This document shows positions 55,725-64,000 of a DNA stretch of 64,000 bases, piece by piece. This DNA is from Epiperipatus broadwayi (lineage: Eukaryota > Onychophora > Udeonychophora > Euonychophora > Peripatidae). Within the stretch, counting starts at the first letter, position 1. Each line of letters opens with the position of its first letter. Where the stretch lies: assembly GCA_028023455.1 (NCBI GenBank), contig JAQFVV010000255.1, forward strand, positions 1,269,699 to 1,333,698. Direction: 5' to 3'. Both the position numbers and the translations under genes were made by a program. The notes under the pieces are model-generated. The model did not search any database. It had not been told where the DNA came from and saw only the letters and a list, made by a program, of their open reading frames with translations.

Positions 55725-56376
55725 TAAACAAGGAAAAACTCTCCATACAGTAGTGCCACCATGTGCCAACCAAAGTAATCAATGGATGCCACAAGACTTG
55801 TGCATAAAATCCCTATCTAGTGTCTGCTCATCCAATATCCCCAGACTAGTTTCTGGCTTGTGGCCTTTCTCAATTAACAATTATGTGCTAGTATAAGAGA
55901 TAGTGATCATGTGATGTTTAGTGGTTTAACATCAATCCTGCCTAATAGGATGCGATGGTTGTTAAACAGCCAAAGACACCAAAATGTATGGGTGCTGAAC
56001 TGAGTTCAGACCCATATGACTATATAAGCTGTTGAGCTTGGATTGAAAATATTATTGTGTTTTCAATTTCATTCTCATAGTTTTGTAGTTAAGTAGAGAT
56101 AAAAGGTGGCTGCTGGAGGGTTGCATTAGATTCTAAGATCTAGGTGCAGTGCTCTCAGATCCAAGGCTTCTCACTGACAAAGGCCACAAACCAGAAACTA
56201 GTCTGGGGATATTGGATGAGTAGGCACTAGATAGGGATTTTATGCACAAGCTTTCAGGCATCCATTTATTACTCTGGTTGGCACAGGGTGGCACTACTGT
56301 ATGGAGAGTTTTGCCTTGTTTAATAACAATTATGTGCTAGTATAAGAAATAATGATCATGTGATGTTTAGTGGTTT
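55725..56376 (+). mobile_element. Hammerhead foldback element, 652 bp, reference copy
   Basis: An antisense arm (55725-about 55872) is followed by a sense copy that is more than one unit long. TAACAATTATGTGCTAGTAT at 55875 recurs at 56324, a 449-bp period, and the copy ends at TTAGTGGTTT. Between the repeats lie a non-coding body and the ribozyme. AATAAAGAAATAT at 55712-55724 and 56377-56389 is a perfect 13-bp duplication. No open frame is conserved, so the element is non-autonomous. Confidence 0.92.
56159..56217 (+). ncRNA. Hammerhead ribozyme copy, core broken
   Basis: The core reads CTGACAA where CTGATGA is needed (G8 changed to A), and stem II has GGC/ACC. GAAAC, GTC and stem I are intact. 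Probably inactive. Confidence 0.75.
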
Positions 56377-56389
56377 AATAAAGAAATAT

Positions 56390-57143
56390 ATAACCTTTCA
56401 TAGAACATGATAAATGGGAAAAGGTGATAAAATTATTAAAGTTAGATTATCTATTTTGTTCTCTAAATCAGAGTAAATGAACAGGCTCTATGAAAATCTT
56501 GTACTTTATTATGTACACTTTTAGAAAATTTATATTTCGTTAATCGAGACTACTTCCAAACTGTTTTTACATAACAACTAAATATAAAAGTTTTATTTCT
56601 GCTTTTATTGTAACCATTTGGATAGAGAGTTTGATATATGATTGGTGACCAAAATTCCAATGTGTTTATTGCATTGAAAACTATTTCATAATATATTTAC
56701 AAATATTTTATGTTCACAATGATTATTAAATGAATGGTTTAAATTATGGGAGATTGTAGTAGTTTTTTATTTCAAAAATAGAAAACTTTCAAACAAGTGT
56801 TATTTGGAAGAATGTCATGAGTACTGAGATCATAGTTTATATTTCTCAGCCACTGCAATTTCAATAATTTTAGTAGCCATAATGTGATAAATTAAACACT
56901 ATTCAGATCCAAGGAAAACATAATAATCTTAGAGATAAAATAACCTTTAACACATGAAATATATTATAATTTAACACAATTCCTTCATATAGCTTGTTGG
57001 TACCAAATGATTAATTAAATGGTAATGATCATATATGGCCTACTCAAGTGAATATATCAGCCAGTTTAGTGACTTTATTGAATTGGTGTACAGTAAAGAT
57101 TGGTTAACCTTCCTTGAGAATAAAATGCATGTGTGTAAATGCT
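56390..57143. other. AT-rich stretch, nothing recognised
   Basis: No motif could be supported. Confidence 0.4.
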
Positions 57144-57154
57144 CTTTTTTGTAT

Positions 57155-57955
57155 CAATCAATAGTAGTCTGTCCAATAGACAGGTCCAGAGAGTAGTCAC
57201 TACATCAGTTCATCCATTCTTCCATTCCATTCTCTTCCTTGCCCACTTCCTCAATTCCACATAACCCCTTCCATCTCGTATATCATCCAATAATGTCAAT
57301 CTCTTCCATCCTTTCTTTTTATTTCCACTCACCATTCCTTCCAAAACATCTTTCATTAAACTATAATCTTTTCTTAGTATATGTCCAATCCAGTTTCTCT
57401 TTCTCTCTTTGATACTTTCAATCAATCTTCTTTCCTCATTAACTCTTTTCAAAACTTCTTCATTTGTTATTTTATTCACCCAACTGATTTTTTCCATTTT
57501 TCTTCATGTCCACATCTCAAAAGCTTCCAGTCGTTTCTTAATTCTATTACTCAATGCCCATGTCTCACAACCATACATTAATACACTCCACACATAACAT
57601 TTAATTAATCTTTTCCTTAATTCTCTTTCCATAGGTCCACAAAATATCTTCTTTCTTTTTACAAATGTCACCTTTGCCAATGCTATTCTTTTTTTAACTT
57701 CATCTTCACTTCTTCCATCCTCACTCAACCATCAACCCAAATATCTAAATCCCTTCACCTGCTGCACCATGTCATCATGGATTCCAATTTGCAGTCTTTT
57801 TGCATTTCTCCCTATCCATAAACACTTAGTCTTTTCAATGTTAATCTTCATTCCATATGCCATACATCCTTCTTCCAATTTATTCAACATATTCTGAAGA
57901 TCCTTTTCTTCCTCAGCAATAAGAGCCATATCATCTGCAAATCTTATACACTTTA
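57155..57955 (-). pseudogene. 5'-truncated LINE: RT motif C to C-terminus, two in-frame stops
   Basis: One minus-strand frame runs throughout. IRFADDMALIAEEEKDL holds the catalytic FADD (57930-57941), then KINIEKTKCLWIG, FRYLG-stop-WLSEDG, ELRKRLIKCYVWSVLMYG, CETWALSNRIKKRLEAFEMW-stop, ISWVNKITNEEVLKRV, and RNWIGHILRKD. This matches the late part of arthropod-type endonuclease-reverse transcriptases. After the last codons the 3' end carries a hairpin (CCTGTCTATTGGACAGACTA) and an ATTGATTGAT tail. CTTTTTTGTAT at 57144-57154 and 57956-57966 is an 11-bp duplication. Only two stops break the frame, so it is fairly young. The plus-strand frames here are shadows. Confidence 0.9.
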
Positions 57956-57966
57956 CTTTTTTGTAT

Positions 57967-58454
57967 AATCATGTTTAAAACAGACAAAGTAAACTGTGGT
58001 TCTCATACTTAAATGCAATTCTGCCCAGAATAGTGAGCCATATTTAAAATAGATGAATTGTATTTATAATTTTTAAGAAAAAATTACCTAAAAAATTAAT
58101 ACAATGAAAAATAAAATCAGTCAACTCACTGAATTTTATAAACACATTTTTCTACTATCAGATTTTTTATTTAAAACAAAAAAAAAAAGACATTTATATT
58201 TACAACATAAGTTTGTCATTTCAAGGTGATGAGAAATTGAGTGTTTTTCCATCTTACTTTATCTTCTAATTAAAAGTAATTAAATACAATATTGGATGGC
58301 TAATTGTATTGTCTATGATCTGATTATCTGGTAAAAAAACTTCAAAACTTTTTAATTGGTTCAAGTTTATCCAATGTAGACATGAATTCAGACTAGAAGC
58401 GTGACAATCTGATGCACTATAGATGCATTATGAAGTCTTTTCATAGTTTTATGG
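57967..58454. other. AT-rich stretch, nothing recognised
   Basis: No motif could be supported. Confidence 0.4.
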
Positions 58455-58464
58455 AAACAATACT

Positions 58465-58568
58465 GTCAAGCATTGATGGTCGAGAAGTCAGAGACAGCTG
58501 CTATACAAGTAGTTGTCCTGGGTTAGCGGGTTCACTTCCTGGCTGATGCTATGACACATGAGAAAAAA
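58465..58568 (+). mobile_element. tRNA-derived SINE with poly(A) tail, plus-strand copy
   Basis: Starts GTCAAGCATTGATGGTCGAG (A box), carries GCGGGTTCACTTCC (B box), and ends CTATGACACATGAG plus A run. AAACAATACT at 58455-58464 and 58569-58578 is a 10-bp duplication. Confidence 0.88.
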
Positions 58569-58788
58569 AAACAATACTAGGAAAGATTATATTGTTTTAT
58601 TTAAAAATAAATATTAAAAAAAATACTGTGAATATTATGCAAGTTAACAAATTTTAAATGTAATTTATAAATTAGATTTTAAAATTGTTATTTTTAAAAT
58701 ATAATCAAATAAAAATAAATATTCAAATTATTACATTAAATAATTAAAAAGAAGTACTAAATAAATAATTAAATGGCTTTTTGTTTAG

Positions 58789-59080
58789 AAGTTCATAAAA
58801 AGTATGGAGCCAGAAGTGGAAAAATTGGAATTGATTGCTTGGGAGTTCATAAGATGTTTGAGTGACAGAAGTGAAATTGATGGTCAAATGGTTTTATTGT
58901 TTGGAGTTCATAAGAAGTTTATTGCCAGAAATGACAGAATTGGAATCGATGGTCAATGACTTTATTGTTGAAGCCCCTAAAACGTTTGATGTCAGACATG
59001 GCAGAACTGGAATCAGTGGTAAAGTGGCTTTGTTTCTTGGTAATGCATACGATGTTTGGGTGCCAAAAGTGCCACTATTG
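58789..59080. repeat. Degenerate tandem repeat, four to five units of about 54-64 bp
   Basis: The phrases GTTCATAAGATGTTTG, CCAGAAATGACAGAATTGGA and ATGGTCAA recur in order (GTTCAT starts at 58791, 58845, 58906). Units diverge strongly toward the right. A 76-codon open frame crosses the array but its repeats do not keep one frame, so it is not called a gene. Confidence 0.75.
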
Positions 59081-59084
59081 AAAT

Positions 59085-59520
59085 TAATCTGAGAATCTTT
59101 CCCTCCAGATATTCTATCCCTACATCAATTCTCATAGAGCAAAAGCACTCATGGAAGTTGTCATTCATAATAGTACCTTTTTGCAATATTTTTTAACATA
59201 CATAATTTTTATATATAAAAAAAAAAATTAATAATAAATTTTTAAACAACAAATTGGACTTAAAAATTGGAATTTTTTTTAAATATCTTTTTTAAAAAAA
59301 TAAAGAAATAAATTTATAAGAAAGAGTGGGAATAAAGTGAGATTGAGTTATAACTGAAATAGCTAATATTTGTAATAATGTTTAAAACATACTTTTTTTA
59401 AATGTAATTTTTTTCATCAATTGTTTTTGAAAGGCTAAAAAATGTATATTTATTTATTTATAAATTCAAAATTTATATTAAATATTTGTAATTAATATTC
59501 CAACAGTTTTGATTGTTCAT
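59085..59520. other. AT-rich stretch, nothing recognised
   Basis: No motif could be supported. Confidence 0.4.
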
Positions 59521-59534
59521 TAAGTTTAAAAGTG

Positions 59535-59827
59535 TTAAACCACTAAACATCACATGATCACTATCTCTTATACTAGCACACATAATTGTTACTAAACAAG
59601 GCAAAACTCTCTATACAGTAGTGCCACCCTGTGCCAACCAGAGCAATCAATGGCTGCATTAGATCCTAAGATCTAGTTGCAGTGCTCCCAGATCCAAGGC
59701 TCCTCACTGATAAAATCCACAAGCCAGAGACTAGTCTGGAGATATTGGATGAGTAGGCACTAGATAGGGATTTTATGCACAAGCCTTCTGGCATCCATTG
59801 ATTACTCTGGTTGGCACAGGGTGGCAC
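59535..59827 (+). mobile_element. Hammerhead foldback element, 293 bp
   Basis: A full antisense terminus (TTAAACCACTAAACATCACA onward) switches near 59652 to a sense copy with ribozyme that stops at GGGTGGCAC. TAAGTTTAAAAGTG is repeated perfectly at 59521-59534 and 59828-59841, a 14-bp duplication. Confidence 0.92.
59692..59750 (+). ncRNA. Hammerhead ribozyme copy, core broken
   Basis: The core reads CTGATAA, and GAGA replaces GAAA. Stem II is also damaged (AATCCACAAGCCA). Stem I and GTC are kept. Inactive by inspection. Confidence 0.75.
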
Positions 59828-59841
59828 TAAGTTTAAAAGTG

Positions 59842-61135
59842 AAATGAAAAAATATTTTTATATTTATATTTTAATTAATATTATACTGTTATAAGTAATC
59901 TAGAAATGATAATTTTAAACATATTAACAATTATATCTTATTTTATTATAAATTTTTCATAAATATTGAAAGAAGTTTGAAAATATATATATATATATAT
60001 ATGAAAGAAGTTTGAAAATATATATATATATATATTGCATAGGACAGATGGATGAGAGCTTTCCCACATTTTACCCTGAAGATAGCATGCATTTGCATGT
60101 AAAGCAAATTGTCTCTACATAGAAACCAGATTTCATCTTAATGAACTTCTGAGTAAAGATAAAAAAATTATGAAATGACACAATAAGGTTATTAATATAA
60201 ATTTTAATATTATTATAGTGAATAGTTACAGAGGTGAAGATTCTGGCATTTCAAAATGAAAAATAACTAGATGATATTGGCAATGTGAAAGTTTTTACGT
60301 GTCAGGTCTATTCTCTATAAAGTAATATTCTTTTCATCTAGAAAAACACAATAAAATTATGTCAACAATACGAATATATCAAAATCAAAAAGGGAGATCC
60401 TCTACAAAATAATTGTCAATTCCATGATAATGTAATTGTATTTGGGAAACTCATTAATGTTTAATAACATGTATGATCTTAAAATTATTGGATTTATATT
60501 GATTTCTAATAGTGCAATCATCATCATATGAATGTTTGCTATATATGCAATATCAATAAACCTCCCAATACAATCTAGCCCTATTTACTTCTTTCAGGTC
60601 ATTCTACTCTTTCTGTTTTTAGAGAAAATTTTAATTCCTCATAGGTAATGGGGATATGAACATGAAAATCAAACAATAGTCAACCCTTAGAATGGATGGC
60701 TTTATACAATATACATTTAATTTATGATTCCAAGCAAGAACATTCCATTTAGGCAAACGGACAGCAGAGGTGCTTTCTGATTAGTGTTTTGTTTCAATGA
60801 CAAATAGTTTATTATTACCTTATGATTAAATGATATTGGATCATTTTCATCATAGCTAATATAAATCAAGTTTAATCACTCTTGGGATTCATATTTCTAT
60901 AGATGAATGTTATCCTATTCCAAGATATAATTTTAAAAGCTAATTGATATCAATATACTGAATATTTTAAAAACATATATTAATAAAATTTCTCCAATCC
61001 CTTCTGGTTTTAATAATTTAATAAATTCATAATAATAGCTGTAAGAAAGATAATTTATTATGAATATTGAAACCAATTCATTCTAGATTGGAAGAAAAAC
61101 AGAAGTTATCTTTATAGCCATTATGTGTGTCTACT
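59842..61135. other. AT-rich stretch with a duplicated (TA)n motif
   Basis: AGAAGTTTGAAAATATATAT plus a TA run is present twice at about 59970-60035. Otherwise nothing was recognised. Confidence 0.5.
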
Positions 61136-61139
61136 AAAA

Positions 61140-62440
61140 ACCACTAAAATTGCTGGTAGTGTGATTAAATACTGGATAGTGCCTGGAGTATGCTAGGAGT
61201 AAAAAGTGGAGAGAAACTATGGAAAAACAAAACTTTAAGATCTAATCAAAAAGCCTGGACACTTTTATGTAAGGCTGGTTTTGTAAAATCACTTTTAAAA
61301 GAACAACTGCAGACACTGCTCAAGACGTTGCCAGTCTTATATATAAAATTTTTAAATTCTAAGATTGATAAGATGTGAAAAAGTAATGGAGCAGAACTGC
61401 TGTTTTACAAAGTTCTTCTAATATCAATATAATAAAATCATTAAATATTAGTGAACATAAACTTGTTGACTGTCTCAAATAAGAACAGACATACTTCCAG
61501 AGTCTCTAAAAAGGTCATGACCTAATGCCAAAGTGTGATTGGATAAATTATTCAACAGCATTATTTATACAGAAGTTATTCCATAAATTTGACCTAAAAT
61601 TAAAACTATAGTAGTTTGAAAATTTAATAAATACCAACTATGATCTAAAAATATATATCACCCTTTAATATTCCTTACAAGGTGTTTGAATAAATCATAT
61701 TAAAAAAGGATTTTTTTATTTACCTATGAAGCAGCCTGGATTCATGACAGCAAAAAGTTTTGCGAACAAGTTATATCTTTAAAAACTCCCATTGTAAAAG
61801 ACCTTCAAAATAACTTAAAAATTGATGCTACTTTTAATGATCTAATCTCAGCTTCCGTTTCTGTTTGGAAAAATAATCTTTCATAACTTTCTAAAATTCT
61901 TAAATATAGAAAAATCACTAATTTTTTTGATAAAATGTTTGCTAGTAGAAAATCTAATTCTAAATGATAGTCAGTAAATATAAAATTTTACAGAACAATT
62001 TACCACAGGGTCTAGTTTTCTGTTCTACTTTATTTAAAATATTCATCAACGATTTTCCAAAAACAGGAATGCAGAAAATTGAAACAATGCTGATGACGCA
62101 ACTTTGACTCACAAAACATCCTATCCAGAAATAAAAAGGTTCTCTCATTAAAAATATGTTTTGAAATATTTTTCAAAGATTGGGATCTTATTGGTAATTC
62201 AACAAAGATACAACAGGAAAAATATATGTATTGAATATAACCTTTTAAAACCATAGTCTAAAGCACAGTCTTATGTGCTTCATATAGAAGTAAACTTGGA
62301 AGGTCATCTAGTTTATTTTCACTTATCTAAAATAAAAACTAAATTAATTTGTGGAAGTAACTACTTTGAAAGGTGACTGGAATTAATTGGGGTTAAGATG
62401 CAAGCACAGCTTACTTAATACAGGCTTGTTCACTGGTAAA
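61140..62440 (+). pseudogene. LINE reverse transcriptase remnant (jockey/CR1-like), decayed
   Basis: Plus-strand pieces include LWKNKTLRSNQKAWTLLCKA (61205-61270), an upstream linker, NNLPQGLVFCSTLFKIFIND (about 61994-62054, where LPQGSVLSPLLFNIYIND is the usual motif B), and, one frame over, NADDATLTH (62086-62112), the catalytic ADD motif, followed by a FFKDWDLI-like block near 62170. Frameshifts and stops break it. The open frames on the minus strand here are shadows. It is a separate LINE type from the other three in the window. Confidence 0.65.
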
Positions 62441-62639
62441 TCCTATGACTGGTTGTTTAATTATATATTACCATGAAAAAATTATTGGTACACTCAAGTC
62501 TATTCTTTATAATGCTTTCCTGTTTTTTCATTTATCTCTCCATCAGATATCAAAAAAAAAAACCAGTTACTCATAGTAATTATAAAAAGATGTTAAGTAA
62601 ATCAAACTGGCCAATAACTTAAGATATGCACCTAGATCT

Positions 62640-62965
62640 TAGAATCTAGTGTAACCCCCCAACAACCTTCTAGATTTATAGTTAACCAAATAGGTAAAAT
62701 GTGGCTGCTGAAGGATTGCAGAAGATCTAGATAAAGTGCTCTCAAATCTAAGGCTCCTCACTGATGAAAGCCACAAGCTAGAAATTAGTCTGGGGATATT
62801 AGATGGATAGGTACTAGATAGGGATTTTATGTATAAAGCTTTCTGCATTCATTGATTATGAAGGTTTGCACTAGGTGGCACTACTGTATGGGGAGTTTGC
62901 TACTGTTATTAACAGCCAGTGTAGGCATATAAAATGATGATCATGTGATATTTTGTTAGTATTAA
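62640..62965 (+). mobile_element. Hammerhead foldback element, diverged copy
   Basis: A short antisense segment (CACCTAGATCTTAGAATCTA) leads into a sense copy with ribozyme and the usual tail (GGTGGCACTACTGTATGGGG, ATGATCATGTGATATTTTG). Boundaries are approximate, and I could not find a convincing target duplication. It belongs to the GTTTGCAC/CTTGCAC subfamily. Confidence 0.8.
62746..62804 (+). ncRNA. Type I hammerhead ribozyme, intact core with compensatory changes
   Basis: CTGATGA, GAAA and the GTC triplet are intact. Relative to the family, stem II is AGC/GCT instead of GGC/GCC, and outer stem I is ATCTAA/TTAGAT instead of ATCCAA/TTGGAT. Both double changes keep pairing. Inner stem I CCTCA/TGGGG is unchanged. 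Stem III has A-U plus a wobble. Predicted cut between 62790 and 62791. Confidence 0.88.
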
Positions 62966-62969
62966 AAGA

Positions 62970-63270
62970 TTTACAAGATTCCAAATACTACTTTTCCAGA
63001 ACCAACAATAGATGGATTAATCTTCCTTGATATTGCTGGTGTCTCATTAATAAAGTCAATATAAACTATCCAAATCATTGTGTTCATCTGTTTCATAAAG
63101 AAAATTTAACAGCTATTGACCTATACAGATCATGACAAATTCAAACTGTGAGTCAAATAATTAATGATTGGTAAATCTATGGCTATAATGGCAGATTGAT
63201 AAAATCACTAATGATTCTCTGTTTTCATGAAGATATCCGAAGATGGCATTTTAGTTATACTTATATATGT
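62970..63270. other. AT-rich stretch, nothing recognised
   Basis: No motif could be supported. Confidence 0.4.
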
Positions 63271-63742
63271 GACTATTTCCATCATCTAAAATTACATTAC
63301 GAATGTCTTTAGATAAATTTTATTTAAATTTTCCAAATACATACAACTGTTACTAATTGCACATGAGTTAGTATCTACACAACATTTCAGGTGGTATTAT
63401 TCTGTTCTTTACTTCAGATGTTGCTGGCCTGACCAGTGACAGTACTAGCATGGGAATCAAACTTGGATCTTTAGATTATTGGATATTGAATTTTAAGGAA
63501 ATGCTCTATTAGAATGATCAATTGGATAGAACTTTTTCTTAAAATTTAATATTCACAAATCTAAAGTTCCAGGTTTGATTCTATGCCAGTATTAGTCACT
63601 GGTCAGGCCAGCAACATCTGAAGAAGAAACGAGAATAATACCACTGGAAACATTGTGTAGATATTAATCGGTGTGCTATTAGTAAGAGTTTAAATTTTTT
63701 ATAAAGATCTTCATGATTTAATGTTAGATGATGGAAGTAGTC
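63271..63742. mobile_element. Two tRNA-derived SINE copies head to head
   Basis: The left arm (63271-63530, minus orientation) and right arm (about 63540-63742, plus orientation) are inverted copies. GACTATTTCCATCATCTAAA pairs with the complement of TTAGATGATGGAAGTAGTCC, and CAACATCTGAAG occurs in both orientations beside GGTCAGGCCAGC. The tRNA-like head (AGAGCATTTCCTTAAAATTC, GTTTGATTCCC) lies near the centre. The family is the one that carries the minisatellite at 706-1338. Confidence 0.75.
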
Positions 63743-64000
63743 CAACATATAAATAAACTAATGATTCTATTTCCTGTTGAAACTTCTTCAGGTTTTTTAA
63801 TAATATTTTGTTAATGATTAAGTTATCTTTAAAAAATATTTAAATAAATATTTTTCATGGAAAATAATATTTAAAAAAAAAGAAGTAGTTTTGCTTTGTA
63901 ATCACATTTTTGAAAGTAATCAAATTTTCTAAACATAATAAACTCTCCTCTATAGAAGTAATCCTTTTTGAAATTAAAAAAATCCATTACATAGTCATCT
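63743..64000. other. AT-rich end of window, nothing recognised
   Basis: No motif could be supported. Confidence 0.4.

Noticed and set aside
58862-59092. 76-codon open frame as a repeat protein
   Set aside because: Unit lengths (54, 61, about 64 bp) are not multiples of three in register, so the protein repeat is not maintained.
61960-62254. Two minus-strand open frames of 62 and 74 codons
   Set aside because: They are antisense to LPQG and NADD motifs of the plus-strand LINE remnant.
62639-62848. 69-codon minus-strand open frame
   Set aside because: It lies entirely within the hammerhead element, whose units are non-coding and not frame-conserved between copies.

Overview
This window looks like gene-poor nuclear DNA from an invertebrate animal. 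It is strongly AT-rich. It contains no cellular gene, operon or rRNA that I can recognise. What can be recognised is almost entirely transposable elements in several layers: non-LTR retrotransposons (LINEs), Penelope-like elements (PLEs) with GIY-YIG endonuclease remnants, one LTR retrotransposon, two solo-LTR-like 3-kb elements, tRNA-derived SINEs, palindromic elements and simple repeats. The LINE and PLE families fit a metazoan such as an arthropod or other invertebrate, but I cannot name the species. Every coding region is broken or partial.

Layout. 0-6.6 kb: fragments of a ribozyme-bearing foldback element, a SINE that carries a minisatellite, a palindrome, and two decayed RTE-like LINEs with later insertions inside the first. 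6.9-9.9 kb and 31.0-34.0 kb: two 3-kb LTR-like copies facing each other. 12.1-17.3 kb: two PLE endonuclease fragments flanking a nearly full-length but decayed LINE (coiled coil plus SGNH-like ORF1, endonuclease, reverse transcriptase, zinc knuckle). 18.7-25.9 kb: an LTR element with 1.65-kb LTRs and a gag-like ORF but no visible pol, inserted into the middle of a palindromic element. 26.9-27.4 kb: another PLE C-terminus. 40.7-43.5 kb: a third LINE type, split by a ribozyme element. 45-55 kb: mostly featureless apart from one excellent hammerhead ribozyme. 55-64 kb: more ribozyme elements, two LINE fragments and SINEs.

The most interesting system is a dispersed family (about eleven insertions here) whose repeat unit of roughly 440-450 bp contains a type I hammerhead ribozyme. 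Insertions are bounded by 13-14 bp target-site duplications, usually carry inverted arms, and in two cases contain slightly more than one unit length. At least one is a circularly permuted single unit. This is what would be expected if a self-cleaved, probably circular or multimeric RNA were reverse-transcribed with template switching, as in retrozymes and PLE-related non-autonomous elements. A second, unrelated and structurally perfect hammerhead lies at 45590-45648. PLE endonuclease remnants in the same window are candidate relatives of the enzyme that moved them, but that link is inference.
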